DNA of 64,000 nucleotides from positions 1 through 64,000 of the forward strand of contig CAVSSS010000022.1 of assembly GCA_963730555.1 (NCBI GenBank), given 5' to 3'. The DNA is from Roseiarcus sp963730555 (GTDB lineage: Bacteria; Pseudomonadota; Alphaproteobacteria; Rhizobiales; Beijerinckiaceae). Positions 53,512 to 62,805 of the stretch are shown in pieces. How positions within the stretch are numbered: the first letter of the stretch is position 1; every line of letters starts with the position of its first letter. Both the position numbers and the translations under genes were made by a program. The notes below the pieces were generated by a model. The model saw nothing but the letters and a program-made list of their open reading frames with translations. It was not told the origin of the DNA and made no database searches.

Positions 53512-54136
53512 ATGAAGACGAATGTGGTCGTTGTGGGGCTGGTTCTCGGCGTGGGGGCTTTGGCGAGCGGCTGCACGCCCGTCATTCAATCTGGGCTTCC
53601 CGACCCGCAGCTCTCGGCGCGCGACAAGCAGATGATGGCGCTCGCGGAGCCGGACGAGTGGACGATTCCCACCCGTCGCAGCATTGTCCAGTATCAAACG
53701 CCCGAGAAGCCTGGCACAATCATCGTCGATACCACCAACAACTATCTCTATTACATTCTGCCCCATGGCCAGGCGGTCCAATACCGCATCGCAAGCGGCG
53801 CTGAATATATGGGATGGACCGGCCGCGCCGAGGTTGGAGCGATGAAGGAATGGCCGACCTGGATGCCGACCGCTTCGATCATGGAGCGCTGGCCGCAGTT
53901 CCAAGTCTACAAGCAGCACGGTCCGCTCGAAGGCCGGTGGGACAACCCGCTTGGCGCGCGCGCCCTCTATCTCTTCTAGAAACAATCGTGACACGCTCAT
54001 CCGCATCCACGGCACCAACGAGCCGTCGGAAATCGGCGGGCACGTGTCCTCGGGCTGCATCCGCATGCGCGACATGGATGCGATTGACCTCTATGGTCGA
54101 GTGCACGTCGGCACTCCAGTGGTGGTGATCAGCTAG
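53512..54136 (+). pseudogene. L,D-transpeptidase (YkuD), lipoprotein-type leader, one frameshift
   Basis: The leader MKTNVVVVGLVLGVGALASG is followed by C, a lipobox. The YkuD domain reads IVDTTNNYLYYILPHGQAVQ, IASGAEYMGWTGRAEVGAMK and DNPLGARALYLF. At 53979 one extra T creates a stop; removing it continues RNNRDTLIRIHGTNEPSEIG and GHVSSGCIRMRDMDAIDLYG, the catalytic HGT..S-x-GCIRM motif with nucleophile Cys. It ends VVVIS at 54136. Total about 207 residues. Such enzymes form 3-3 peptidoglycan cross-links or attach proteins to peptidoglycan in the periplasm. The perfect active site suggests a sequence error. Confidence 0.85.
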
Positions 54137-54142
54137 CGCCCC

Positions 54143-55627
54143 TCACCGGAACGGCGGCTCGTCGAAGCTTCTGAGCTTGCGTGAGTGCAGGGTGTCGTCC
54201 TGGCTCTGCAAGAGGCCGATCGCCGCAATGCCGATCTGCAGGTGCTCAGCAATGGCTCGCTCGTAAAAAGCGTTGGCCGCGCCCGGCAACTTGATCTCGC
54301 CGTGCAGCGGTTTGTCCGAGACGCAGAGCAGCGTCCCATAGGGCACGCGCATTCGGAAGCCTTGGGTGGCCACCGTCGCCGACTCCATGTCGACTGCGAT
54401 AGCGCGCGAAATGTTGATGATGCGGCGCTCCTTCGACCAGCGCAATTCCCAATTGCGGTCATCGTCGGTGACGACCGTGCCGGTGCGCAAACGGCGCTTG
54501 AGCGCTTCGCCGCGATCGCCTGTGACCTTGGCCACCGCCTCCTGAAGCGCGACCTGCACCTCGGCGAGCGCCGGAATCGGCGTCTCTAGCGGCACTGCCT
54601 CGTCGAGGATGTTGTCGCGCCTGAGATAGGCGTGCGCCAGCACATAGTCGCCGATCACCTGCGACTGCCGAAGGCCGGCGCAATGGCCGACCATCAGCCA
54701 GCAATGCGGCCGCAAGACCGCGATATGGTCCGTGATAGTCTTCGCGTTCGAGGGCCCGACGCCGATGTTGACCAGACTGATGCCGCGCCCGTCCGCGCGC
54801 ATGCAATGATAGGCGGGCATCTGGAACCGATGCCAGGCGACGGCGCTGACCCGCGCTTCTGCATCTGCGGGCGAGATCGACGCGTCGATGACGATGTTGC
54901 CGGGCAGGACGACTTTCTCGACGCCGGTTCCTGTATGGAGCTGCTTCAAGCCCCATTGCACGAACTGGTCGACATAGCGGTGATAGTTGGTCAAGAGCAC
55001 CCAGGGCTGCATCGCCCGCCAGTCCGAGCCGGTGTAGTGCACGAGGCGGCGGAGCGAATAATCGGTGCGGGGCGCGTCGAACAGGGCGAGCGGTCTCTCG
55101 GGGCCGAAGTCGAACTCACCGTCAGCGGTCTCGTCGCCAATCGTCGCCAGCGAAGGCACAGGAAAGAACCGCGCGAGCTCCGCCGCGTCGGCGCCTCCGC
55201 CTCGCGTCAGCTCGTCGCCACTTTCGATCACGTAAGGGTAGGGGATCTCCTGCGCGCCGACGCCGACCTCGATCGTGGCGCCGTATTCCGCGACCAGCGG
55301 CTCGAGCTGCTCGAGCAGATAGGCGCGAAATTCCGCCGGTTGCGTGACGGTCGTCGCGTAGACGCCAGGTTCGCTGAATTTCGCGAATGCGCGCGGGCTG
55401 GAGAGAGCTGGGCCGTTCGGCGCATAAATCAGTCGCAGTTCCGGATAGTGGAACAAGGCGCGTGTCGCCGACGACGGCGGGTCGCCGTCCTTGAGAAAGC
55501 GCTCGACCGCGCCCCGCAAAGCTTCGGTCGCTTCATTGTACAGGCGAATGAGCCGGTCGACCGCTTCCTCGGGCGACGCCATCCGCTCGAATGGTTCCCT
55601 GGCATTGTCGAGCGATTGGACAAGCAC
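54143..55627 (-). CDS. amn: AMP nucleosidase
   Basis: Splits AMP to adenine and ribose 5-phosphate in purine salvage and adenylate balancing. The 494-residue product has the N-terminal AMP nucleosidase domain (FERMASPEEAVDRLIRLYNE, SLRRLVHYTGSDWRAMQPWV) and the C-terminal nucleoside-phosphorylase-like domain with ISLVNIGVGPSNAKTITDHI, CWLMVGHCAGLRQSQVIGDY and the substrate-binding DMESATVATQGFRMRVPYGT. Intact and of normal length. The stop lies 6 bp from the convergent L,D-transpeptidase stop. Confidence 0.95.
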   Translation of the reverse strand: MLVQSLDNAREPFERMASPEEAVDRLIRLYNEATEALRGAVERFLKDGDPPSSATRALFHYPELRLIYAPNGPALSSPRAFAKFSEPGVYATTVTQPAEFRAYLLEQLEPLVAEYGATIEVGVGAQEIPYPYVIESGDELTRGGGADAAELARFFPVPSLATIGDETADGEFDFGPERPLALFDAPRTDYSLRRLVHYTGSDWRAMQPWVLLTNYHRYVDQFVQWGLKQLHTGTGVEKVVLPGNIVIDASISPADAEARVSAVAWHRFQMPAYHCMRADGRGISLVNIGVGPSNAKTITDHIAVLRPHCWLMVGHCAGLRQSQVIGDYVLAHAYLRRDNILDEAVPLETPIPALAEVQVALQEAVAKVTGDRGEALKRRLRTGTVVTDDDRNWELRWSKERRIINISRAIAVDMESATVATQGFRMRVPYGTLLCVSDKPLHGEIKLPGAANAFYERAIAEHLQIGIAAIGLLQSQDDTLHSRKLRSFDEPPFR

Positions 55628-55648
55628 CGAAAGGGCCTCCTCGAAGGG

Positions 55649-56017
55649 CTATAGTAGCGTGGGCTCGGACCTGGCCGCGATGCAGGCGATCTCGACGGTA
55701 TAGGCCGGCGCTGCGAGCTTGGCTTCGACGGTTGCGCGCGCCGGCGCATGCCCGGCGGCGACCCACGCGTCCCATACTGCGTTCATTTCGGCGAAGGTCG
55801 CTATATCGGCGAGATAAATGGTTGTCGACAGAACTTTGGTCTTGTCCGATCCGGCTTCCGCAAGCAGGCGGTCGATCGTAGCTAGGATCTCCCTTGTCTG
55901 GTCTCTGACGCTCTTGCCTTTCGCCTGATCGGCGACCTGGCCGGCAAGATAGATCGTCGAGCCATGGATGACGGCCTGCGACATGCGCGGACCGGCATGC
56001 AGTCTGGTTATGGTCAT
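55649..56017 (-). CDS. RidA-family protein
   Basis: A 122-residue YjgF/RidA relative: MTITRLHAGPRMSQAVIHGS, TIYLAGQVADQAKGKSVRDQ, TREILATIDRLLAEAGSDKT and the C-terminal HAPARATVEAKLAAPAYTVE. The arginine in PARATVEAKL corresponds to the residue that binds the carboxylate of imine substrates. It matches the common 'RidA family' of cytosolic proteins with an N-terminal tyrosine or arginine site; deamination of reactive enamines is likely. ATG 56017. It lies 13 bp after the DUF1993 gene. Confidence 0.9.
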   Translation of the reverse strand: MTITRLHAGPRMSQAVIHGSTIYLAGQVADQAKGKSVRDQTREILATIDRLLAEAGSDKTKVLSTTIYLADIATFAEMNAVWDAWVAAGHAPARATVEAKLAAPAYTVEIACIAARSEPTLL

Positions 56018-56030
56018 GGTTGATGTTCTC

Positions 56031-56555
56031 TCACGCGCGAACAAGGTTCGGGACTGCGCCCATAAAATCTCGCTTGCCGATCTCGACGCCGCTTGCGCGC
56101 AGGATGTCGTAAGCCGTCGTCAAATGAAAATAGAAGTTGGGTAAGGCGAAATGTAAGAGATAGTCGGCGCCCGGAAGCTTCAGTTTGTTGGCCCCAGCGG
56201 GAATGACGATCTCGCGGGTCTCCCCGCCCTCCATCGCCTTGGCGTCGATCGATTTGAGCATGTCGAGGGTCGCGTGGATACGCGCGCGGAGTTCGGCGAC
56301 GGTCGTCTCCTTGTCCTCCTTGACCGGCGGGTCCTTGGCGGCCAGCCGGAACGATGAGTTCTTGGCGTGGTCGCAGAACGACTGGACCTGGCGGACAAGC
56401 GGAAACATGTCGGGGCTCAGCCGCATGGCGAGATAGTTGTTTGGATCGAACTTGCGCGCCGCCGCGTGCTCCTCCCCCTTGTCGAGAATGGCGAGGAACG
56501 CGTTGAGCCCGCGCTCATAGACCGGCACGCTGCTCTGATAGAGCGAAAGAGACAT
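56031..56555 (-). CDS. DUF1993 domain protein
   Basis: A 174-residue protein: MSLSLYQSSVPVYERGLNAF, LAILDKGEEHAAARKFDPNN, YLAMRLSPDMFPLVRQVQSF and HFALPNFYFHLTTAYDILRA with a terminal KRDFMGAVPNL. This is the DUF1993 helical-bundle family related to DinB-like proteins; the conserved histidines (HFALPNFYFHLTTAY) may bind metal. Function unknown. Start ATG 56555 matches the conserved beginning; an upstream extension to 56630 is not supported. It overlaps nothing and is followed by ridA. Confidence 0.9.
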   Translation of the reverse strand: MSLSLYQSSVPVYERGLNAFLAILDKGEEHAAARKFDPNNYLAMRLSPDMFPLVRQVQSFCDHAKNSSFRLAAKDPPVKEDKETTVAELRARIHATLDMLKSIDAKAMEGGETREIVIPAGANKLKLPGADYLLHFALPNFYFHLTTAYDILRASGVEIGKRDFMGAVPNLVRA

Positions 56556-56626
56556 CGGTTTTAATTTCCTCCCGAAAAGCCGCCCGTGGCGGGGAGGGCG
56601 ATGCATGCACGCAAAATGTGACGTTA

Positions 56627-56944
56627 TCAACTTCCCGCGGCCGGTTTCTCAGGACGGCCCTCCGGCGGCGCGAGATGCGGTTCGACGACCGCCCGCGTCT
56701 CCGCGCTGGTGACGACGGGAACGATCTCGAAAGTTACGCCTGAGCCGCGCAATTCAAGAATCCAGGCCTGGATGAACCTTAGATCGTCACACCGCATGAG
56801 CTGGAAGCAGCGCGAAAAGTCGGCCGCGACCCAGCTGTCGACATATTCGAGCCCCTCCGGCAACGATCGGCCCCTTTTGCGCAGGCGCTGGTAGACCGGG
56901 ACCATGTCGTTGTCGCGGAAATGTTCGATGACCATGAACAGCAT
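56627..56944 (-). CDS. DUF3303 domain protein
   Basis: A 105-residue protein: MLFMVIEHFRDNDMVPVYQR, LPEGLEYVDSWVAADFSRCF and QLMRCDDLRFIQAWILELRG. These are the motifs of DUF3303, a small ferredoxin-like fold of unknown role often found in Hyphomicrobiales. ATG 56944 has GGAGG six bases upstream, better than the ATG twelve bases earlier. The C-terminal APPEGRPEKPAAGS tail is disordered. Confidence 0.88.
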   Translation of the reverse strand: MLFMVIEHFRDNDMVPVYQRLRKRGRSLPEGLEYVDSWVAADFSRCFQLMRCDDLRFIQAWILELRGSGVTFEIVPVVTSAETRAVVEPHLAPPEGRPEKPAAGS

Positions 56945-56995
56945 CGCCGCCTCCACTCAGCCGCCATCGCACCAGTCGCGCGCGAGCAGCCGTGG

Positions 56996-57415
56996 TCAAA
57001 CTTTCAGCGGCGGCGGCTGTCCTTCGATCTGAGGGAGATTGGGGTCGAAGGACGCCCATTTCGGCGCAGACTGAGGCCAAATGATCGCCGTCGGCGCCGC
57101 CAGATTGGGGTCGTCAAGCGTTCCCGCGCGAATGAAGGTGACCGTCGGCCGCTCTTCAGCTTCACTGAAAACCTGCGTGCCGCATTGGGCGCAGAAGCGC
57201 CGGTGCATGGTCGCGCCGCTGTCGGCCTGGCAAACGTAGTCGCTCAGCGGGCCGGAAACGGTGACATCCTCTTTACGAAAAAGCGCGCCGACCGCGCCGG
57301 TTCCGCAGCCGAGATATTGGCACACTCGGCACCAGCAATAGCGCGCGCCGAGCGGCGCTCCCGCCTTGACCTCATAACGCACCGCTCTGCACAGACATCC
57401 GCCAGCAATCGCCAA
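56996..57415 (-). CDS. GFA-family (Mss4-like zinc) protein
   Basis: A 139-residue relative of glutathione-dependent formaldehyde-activating enzyme. Zinc-ligand cysteine patterns are complete: IAGGCLCRAVRYEVKAG, RYCWCRVCQYLG and HRRFCAQCGTQVFSEAEERP, with WASFDPNLPQ near the end. Family members bind zinc and sometimes glutathione adducts, but most, including this one, have no proven reaction. Gene intact, 51 bp upstream of the DUF3303 gene on the same strand. Confidence 0.92.
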   Translation of the reverse strand: MAIAGGCLCRAVRYEVKAGAPLGARYCWCRVCQYLGCGTGAVGALFRKEDVTVSGPLSDYVCQADSGATMHRRFCAQCGTQVFSEAEERPTVTFIRAGTLDDPNLAAPTAIIWPQSAPKWASFDPNLPQIEGQPPPLKV

Positions 57416-57627
57416 GGGTCTATTTCCCTGAAATGAAGTTCCGAAAAGGCAATTACGAGAAATTGAAAGCGGGCGCCAGCAAGCTCGTGACCGCGTCGAG
57501 GCTTTGCCTCCGCCCCAAGGTTGAGGGTTGCGGACGCGGCCGAGCCGGATTAGAATACCGGTTCAATCAAGGTTCAGGAGCTCGCTGGCGAGGATGGTGC
57601 CGTCCGTCCGCCAGCGGCGTGCGATCC

Positions 57628-58059
57628 ATGGAAACGAAGAGCGCCTCGAATCCCGATGTCTGCTACGGCGTGCTGGTCCGGAAGCTCGGCTCCGCGGGCG
57701 TGCGCCCAACCCGGCAAAGGCTCGATCTCGCGCGCGCGATCTTCGGGGCCGGCAACCGACACTTCACCGCCGAGATGATCTATCATGAGACGCGGTCGAT
57801 CCAGTTCGCGCCGACGCTTGGCACCATTTACAACACGCTCAACGAGTTTTCGCGCTGCGGCCTGCTGCGGGAGATCGCGATTTACGACGCCAAGCTCTGG
57901 TACGACACCAAGACCGGCCCGCACTACCACTTCTATCGCGAGGACACCGAAGAGCTGTCCGATATCCCCGAGGACCTGTTGCCTGAGTTCGAGATTCCCC
58001 CTCCCGACGGTATGAGCATTGCGGCGATCGACGTGATCGTGAGGCTCAAGAAGCTCTGA
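57628..58059 (+). CDS. Fur-family regulator, Irr-like
   Basis: A 143-residue protein whose order of blocks matches Irr, the haem-dependent iron regulator of Hyphomicrobiales: LRPTRQRL-like GVRPTRQRLDLARAIFGAGN, HFTAEMIYHETRSIQFAPTL, GTIYNTLNEFSRCGLLREIA and GPHYHFYREDTEELSDIPED followed by IDVIVRLKKL. It has HYHF where Bradyrhizobium Irr has a HHH stretch, and the N-terminal haem motif (GCPWH) is not seen; NPDVCYGVLV occupies that place. Start ATG 57628; the upstream frame is not conserved. Regulation of iron or haem genes is likely but targets are unknown. Confidence 0.85.
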   Translation: METKSASNPDVCYGVLVRKLGSAGVRPTRQRLDLARAIFGAGNRHFTAEMIYHETRSIQFAPTLGTIYNTLNEFSRCGLLREIAIYDAKLWYDTKTGPHYHFYREDTEELSDIPEDLLPEFEIPPPDGMSIAAIDVIVRLKKL

Positions 58060-58087
58060 CGATCCGGCGCCCGGCCTCAGGCGCCTT

Positions 58088-59083
58088 ATGACGCCTCTTT
58101 CCATTCTCGAACTGGTTCGCGTCACGCAAGCGACCGACGCGCGCGGCGCGCTCAACAACGCCCGCGATCTTGCCGGTCACGCCGAGAGATGGGGCTATCG
58201 GCGCATCTGGGTGGCTGAGCATCACAACATGGCCGGAATCGCCAGCGCCGCGACATCGATCGTGCTTGCTCATCTCGCGGAAGGGACGAAAACCATCCGG
58301 ATCGGGGCGGGAGGCATCATGCTTCCGAACCATGCGCCCTACGTTATCGCAGAACAATTCGGAACGCTGGCGCGACTTTTTCCGGGGCGCGTCGACCTCG
58401 GGCTCGGGCGCGCTCCCGGCACCGATCAGCTTACGCTGCGCGCGTTGCGGCGCCCGCCGGAAGCCGCCGACACCTTCCCTCAGGACGTTCTGGAGCTGCA
58501 AGCGTTCCTTGCGCCGGCGGCCGCTGGCCAGCGCATCCAGGCGGTGCCGGCGGCTGGCACGGAAGTGCCGCTCTATATCCTCGGATCGAGCCATTTCGGC
58601 GCGATGCTGGCCGCCGAATTGGGGTTGCCTTATGCGTTCGCGTCGCATTTTGCTCCCGACCATCTGATCACGGCGCTGGAGATTTACCGCAGCCGGTTCA
58701 AGCCTTCCGAGCAACTCGACCGGCCCTATTCGATCGTCGGCGTCAACATCATCGCGGCCGAAAGCGATGAGAAGGCGCGACGGCTCGCCACGACTCAGCA
58801 GATGTCGTTCACCAACATCTTTCGTGGCGCGCGCGGTTTGACTCAGCCACCAATCGACGACATCGAAACCTATTGGACGCCGATGGAGAAGGCGCAGGCG
58901 ATGCGAATGCTGGCCCGCTCGATCATTGGCTCGCCCGACACCGTCCGCGAAGGCATGGCCGCGCTGGTTGAGGAAACCAGAGCCGACGAACTCATCGTCG
59001 TTTCCGACGTCTACGAGCATTCCGAGCGACTGCGCTCAATCGAGCTGATCGCCAAGGCTGGCGACCTTCCTCGAACTGATTAG
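58088..59083 (+). CDS. Luciferase-like (LLM) flavin-dependent oxidoreductase, YhbW-type
   Basis: A 331-residue bacterial-luciferase-like protein. LSILELVRVTQATDARGALN, WGYRRIWVAEHHNMAGIASA, IRIGAGGIMLPNHAPYVIAE, QFGTLARLFPGRVDLGLGRA and PGTDQLTLRALRR are the hallmark series of the 'MsnO8/YhbW' group of LLM proteins, FMN- or F420-dependent oxidoreductases, here more likely FMN. The gene starts 28 bp after the irr-like stop and is probably co-transcribed with it. Substrate unknown. Confidence 0.9.
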   Translation: MTPLSILELVRVTQATDARGALNNARDLAGHAERWGYRRIWVAEHHNMAGIASAATSIVLAHLAEGTKTIRIGAGGIMLPNHAPYVIAEQFGTLARLFPGRVDLGLGRAPGTDQLTLRALRRPPEAADTFPQDVLELQAFLAPAAAGQRIQAVPAAGTEVPLYILGSSHFGAMLAAELGLPYAFASHFAPDHLITALEIYRSRFKPSEQLDRPYSIVGVNIIAAESDEKARRLATTQQMSFTNIFRGARGLTQPPIDDIETYWTPMEKAQAMRMLARSIIGSPDTVREGMAALVEETRADELIVVSDVYEHSERLRSIELIAKAGDLPRTD

Positions 59084-59249
59084 CGCGAGTTGCGGTTGGA
59101 TTGAGGCGGCCGAAAGGGAACGGGTGGGACCATAAACAGTTTGCAGAAAATCAGAAACCATGGTAAACTCGCCAAATGGACAATCCTGCACTTCCGCCCA
59201 GCCTCGACCGCGGGCTCCAGTTCCGGCGCCTTCAACACCGGGGAAAAGC

Positions 59250-59340
59250 GCGAGGAAAAATTTTTTCCGCTAAAATCCGCGTAACCCGTTGATAAGTCTC
59301 GATTCGGACGAGAGAATCCAAGGAAATCCAAGAAATTCCA
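59250..59340 (+). repeat. Diverged dispersed repeat, copy B
   Basis: The core AACCCGTTGATAAGTCTCGATTC at 59283-59305 matches 47566-47588 at 20 of 23 positions and is flanked by an A/T run upstream and CCAAGGAAATCCAAG downstream. It lies in the 400-bp gap between the luciferase-like gene and the CoA lyase gene. The remainder of this gap holds no supported gene. Confidence 0.5.
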
Positions 59341-59484
59341 ACGCCCATAAATGGGGCTTTTGCTGCGAAACGCCGAGGGGCCCAAGAAAACCCAAGCGGA
59401 TCGACCGGACGAAGTCGCGGGTCCGCCGCCGCGAAAGTAGCCGGACCTACTCCAAACGCGAGGGCTCCTAGGTCTTGCGACCCC

Positions 59485-60375
59485 TCACTCGGCGGCCATG
59501 CTCCGCTCCGCGATGGCGTCGGCAATCGCGAGCGTCCGACGCGCCATGTCGGCGTGCAACAGCTCCACCATGCGGCCATCGAGCTGGATCACGCCTTTGC
59601 CGGCGTTCTCCGGCAGCGCAAATGCCGCTATGATGGCGGCGGCGCTTTCGACCTCCGCGGAAGTGGGCGCGAAGACCTCGTTGCAGATGTCGATCTGGGT
59701 GGGATGGATCAGAGTTTTGCCGTCGAAACCCATGTCGCGCCCCTGAACGCATTCTGCGCGCAAGCCTTCGAGATCCTTCATATCGTTGAAGACGCCATCG
59801 ATGACGTCGACGCCGTGCGCGCGCGCCGCGATGACACAGCGCGCGAGCCATACGATCATAGCGCTCCGCCCGGGCGTCAGCCGCGCCCGCGTCTCCTTGG
59901 CGAGATCGTTGAGACCCATGACCAGCGCCGCTAGGCGCGAGGCCGGGTCGGCAGCGACGGCGGCGATTGAGCCGGCGTTCAAAATGGCGCTGGGCGTCTC
60001 CATCATTGCCCAGATGCGGGTCGGGTCGGGGGCGCCGGCTTCGCGCAGAATTCGGGCCGCGGCCATGATTGCGCCTGGGCCATCGACCTTTGGCAAGAGA
60101 ATGGCGTCCGGCCCGGCGCCGCAGGCGGTCACGAGATCCTCCTCTCCCCACGGCGTGTGTGGTCCGTTCACTCGAATGACGACTTCACGCCCGCCGAAGG
60201 CGCCGGCTCGCACCGCTTCGGCGGCTTGTTCGCGGGCGAAGATCTTCTGGTCGGGCGCGACCGAGTCCTCGAGATCGAGGATCAGCGTGTCAGCGGGCAG
60301 CGTCCTGGCTTTCGCCAAAGCCTTGGCGTTGGAGCCGGGCATATAGAGTACGCTTCGACGCGGGCGAGCAACCAT
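59485..60375 (-). CDS. CoA-ester lyase of the HpcH/HpaI (citrate lyase beta/malyl-CoA lyase) family
   Basis: A 296-residue TIM-barrel aldolase: PRRSVLYMPGSNAKALAKAR, LPADTLILDLEDSVAPDQKI (metal-binding Asp-x-Glu), REVVIRVNGPHTPWGEEDL, AILLPKVDGPGAI, WAMMETPSAILNAGSI and GMGFDGKTLIHPTQIDICNE-like end. Residues for Mg2+ (Glu and Asp) are present. Family members split malyl-CoA, citramalyl-CoA or related CoA thioesters into acetyl-CoA plus aldehyde/keto acid; the exact substrate is unknown. GGAAGGT precedes ATG 60375. It is divergent from a transporter gene. Confidence 0.9.
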   Translation of the reverse strand: MVARPRRSVLYMPGSNAKALAKARTLPADTLILDLEDSVAPDQKIFAREQAAEAVRAGAFGGREVVIRVNGPHTPWGEEDLVTACGAGPDAILLPKVDGPGAIMAAARILREAGAPDPTRIWAMMETPSAILNAGSIAAVAADPASRLAALVMGLNDLAKETRARLTPGRSAMIVWLARCVIAARAHGVDVIDGVFNDMKDLEGLRAECVQGRDMGFDGKTLIHPTQIDICNEVFAPTSAEVESAAAIIAAFALPENAGKGVIQLDGRMVELLHADMARRTLAIADAIAERSMAAE

Positions 60376-60602
60376 GAACACCTTCCGACTTTGGCGTCTA
60401 GATCTAGCGGCGAGTTTGCTGCGGCGCCAGAGGATTATTCGCCAAAGCAGCATTGTGTTGCCGCCGGGGCATTGACCTGTGACGCGAACGTGAAGCCACT
60501 AGCGCAAAAATGAAGGGAATTTGGCGGGAGCATCGACCTCGGCGCCGATTTCGTGCTCTTAGTGGGAGCGAACGAGCCAATAGGACAATTCAGGGTGAGG
60601 AA

Positions 60603-61940
60603 ATGGCGATATCGAAGGCGATGACGGCGACGCCGCGGGTCAAATCGATTCAGCGGATTGCGCTCGCGATGCTGGTCGTGGCCGGCGCGATCAACTATGT
60701 GGACCGCGCCACCCTGGCGGTCGCCAATCTGCTCATTCGCGACGATCTGCATTTGTCGATCGCGGATATGGGCTACCTCTTGTCCGCGTTCCTCTGGGCT
60801 TACGCGTTTTCGCAATTGCCGACAGGCGCAATGGTCGACAAGCTCTGGCCGCGCCGGCTGTTGACTTTCGGCCTCGCTCTTTGGTCGTTCGCCCAGTTCC
60901 TCGGCGGCATTGTCCAGAGCTTTGGCCAGTTCTTCGCCGCTCGCCTGCTGTTGGGCGTCGGCGAGGCGCCGCAATTCCCGACCGGGGCTCGCGTGGTCCG
61001 GGACTGGTTCCATCCGCGCGACCGAGGCCTTGCGACCGGAATCTTCAATTGCGCCTCGTCGCTGGGCACCGCGATCGCCGTGCCGCTCCTCACCTTCCTG
61101 ATGCTCAGCTTCGGCTGGCGGGTCATGTTCATGATCATGGGAATCGCCGGTCTCGCGATGGCGGCGGTCTGGTACGCCTTCTACCGGAATCCGAGCGACG
61201 TCGACCTGACCGCGGAAGAGAACGCCTATCGCACGCAAGGTGATCCGCCTGGCCAGCGGACTGTCGTGACACTTAGGGAATGGAAGCAATTGTTCCGCTT
61301 CCGCACCACCTGGGGCATGATCCTGGGCTATTTCGGCTGCATCTATCTGACGTGGATCTACACCGCCTGGCTGCCCGGCTATCTGGAGCTCGAGCGGCAC
61401 ATGAGCGTCAAGTTCACCGGCTTTGCAGCCGCCATCCCCTTCGTCTGGGGGGTCGTAGGCGGCCTGCTCGGCGGCTATCTCGCGGACATTCTCGTGCGCC
61501 GCGGAGTGTCCCCGGTGAACAGCCGAAGGTATCCGGCAACGATCGCCTTGTGCGGCACCGCAGTCTGCACCGTCGCCGCCGCCTTCGTCGCCAGCAACGC
61601 GCTGGCGATCGCGTTCATTTCGGCCTCGCTCTTTCTCCTCTACGTCACCAGCACCTGCGCCTGGGCGCTAAGCTCGGTCGCCGCGCCGACAAACTGCACC
61701 GCGTCGATCGGGGCGATGCAGAACTTCGGCGGCTATCTCGGCGGGGCGCTTGCGCCCACGGTCACTGGGCTCATCGTGCAGCACACCGGCTCGTTCATTC
61801 CGGCGATGGTTGTGGGCGCGGTGATCGGGCTCGCTTCGGCGGCGTCGTACTTCTTCATCGTCGATCAGCCGATCACCGCCGCTGATCTTGACGCCGTCGC
61901 GCAACACCGCGCCGCCCCCATGCCCGCGCGTGGAGCCTAA
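60603..61940 (+). CDS. MFS transporter, anion:cation symporter (ACS) family
   Basis: A 445-residue 12-helix carrier: IALAMLVVAGAINYVDRATL, AFLWAYAFSQLPTGAMVDKL, WPRRLLTFGLALWS, and LLGVGEAPQFPTGARVVRDW are typical of the ExuT/GudP-like ACS family that imports hexuronates, glucarate or other carboxylates. The long 6-7 loop (NPSDVDLTAEENAYRTQGDP) also fits. GGTGAGGAA precedes ATG 60603. The divergent CoA lyase may act on a breakdown product of the imported acid, which is inference from position. Confidence 0.9.
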   Translation: MAISKAMTATPRVKSIQRIALAMLVVAGAINYVDRATLAVANLLIRDDLHLSIADMGYLLSAFLWAYAFSQLPTGAMVDKLWPRRLLTFGLALWSFAQFLGGIVQSFGQFFAARLLLGVGEAPQFPTGARVVRDWFHPRDRGLATGIFNCASSLGTAIAVPLLTFLMLSFGWRVMFMIMGIAGLAMAAVWYAFYRNPSDVDLTAEENAYRTQGDPPGQRTVVTLREWKQLFRFRTTWGMILGYFGCIYLTWIYTAWLPGYLELERHMSVKFTGFAAAIPFVWGVVGGLLGGYLADILVRRGVSPVNSRRYPATIALCGTAVCTVAAAFVASNALAIAFISASLFLLYVTSTCAWALSSVAAPTNCTASIGAMQNFGGYLGGALAPTVTGLIVQHTGSFIPAMVVGAVIGLASAASYFFIVDQPITAADLDAVAQHRAAPMPARGA

Positions 61941-62374
61941 ATGCGGCAGCAAATTGCCACCTCGTCGCCACTCCAAGAAAAGCGCTCTAGGTCGGCTCAC
62001 CCATCGACCGCACGTATTTTACGCCGAGGACCGACCAAGATTACAACCACTTCGTCTCGACTCCGGTCGGTCGGTTGAGCGCAAATAGCGGAGATTCTCA
62101 CTTCTTGACGCGCGCCCGGCCTCAGGGTCGCAGGTGGGGGCGATCAGTTGGCCGCCGAGTGCGACGGCCCAGCATTGATCGAAGTCATGCCGAAGCCGGA
62201 CACCGTCGCACCGTTTGATGGAGTGGATGCCTCCTCCTGATGGCATCGCAATGTGCCAAGGTGGCGATGTTTGCGCATCCCACGGTGTCCATGGAAGAAG
62301 CGGAGGGTCTAGGCGTTTTTGCAACAGGCCGCGATATGAAAATGGCCTCTTTCGAGGCCTTTGTATCTAAGTCA

Positions 62375-62425
62375 TTGATTTTAACGGCTGGTGGGGGAGG
62401 TAGATTTAGAACCTTCAAACAATAT
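62375..62425 (-). other. Degenerate tRNA 3' end, possible attachment-site remnant
   Basis: On the minus strand GAAGGTTCTAAATCTACC followed by TCCCCCACCA resembles a T-arm plus acceptor strand and CCA of a tRNA, but the T-stem halves do not pair and no 5' half can be found. Just beyond the CCA comes GCCGTTAAAATCAATGACTTA, the type of sequence often seen at phage and island attachment sites next to tRNA genes. A phage tail-gene remnant lies 550 bp away. Confidence 0.4.
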
Positions 62426-62805
62426 CAAATGCAAGCCGCAAGGTGCGGGCGATATTGCGCCCTTGAGCGGACAAAGGAATCTTTAACAGGCCCCGTACCC
62501 GGTTGCATTGCTTACCCCGTCGCGGCTGCCTCAAAAACGTGTGACCTTCAGCGGTTCTCCCACGCCCGTTGCGAGTCGGCGAATGGGCTGCGTGGTTCCG
62601 CGCCCGCTGAGCTAGCCATGGTAGTGCTGTCAGCTAACATTTTGAGGGCGACGAACGGGAGCTACCGCACCTCAAAGCTTATTGGGCAACGAGTTCAGAT
62701 ATGGGGCCGTGACGCCGGGATTTTACGCCCATATTCAATCGCTCTTGGCTCTAAGCTGTCGGCAGTTGTAACCTCGAGGAAAGCTGCCGTTCACAGTGTG
62801 TTAAG

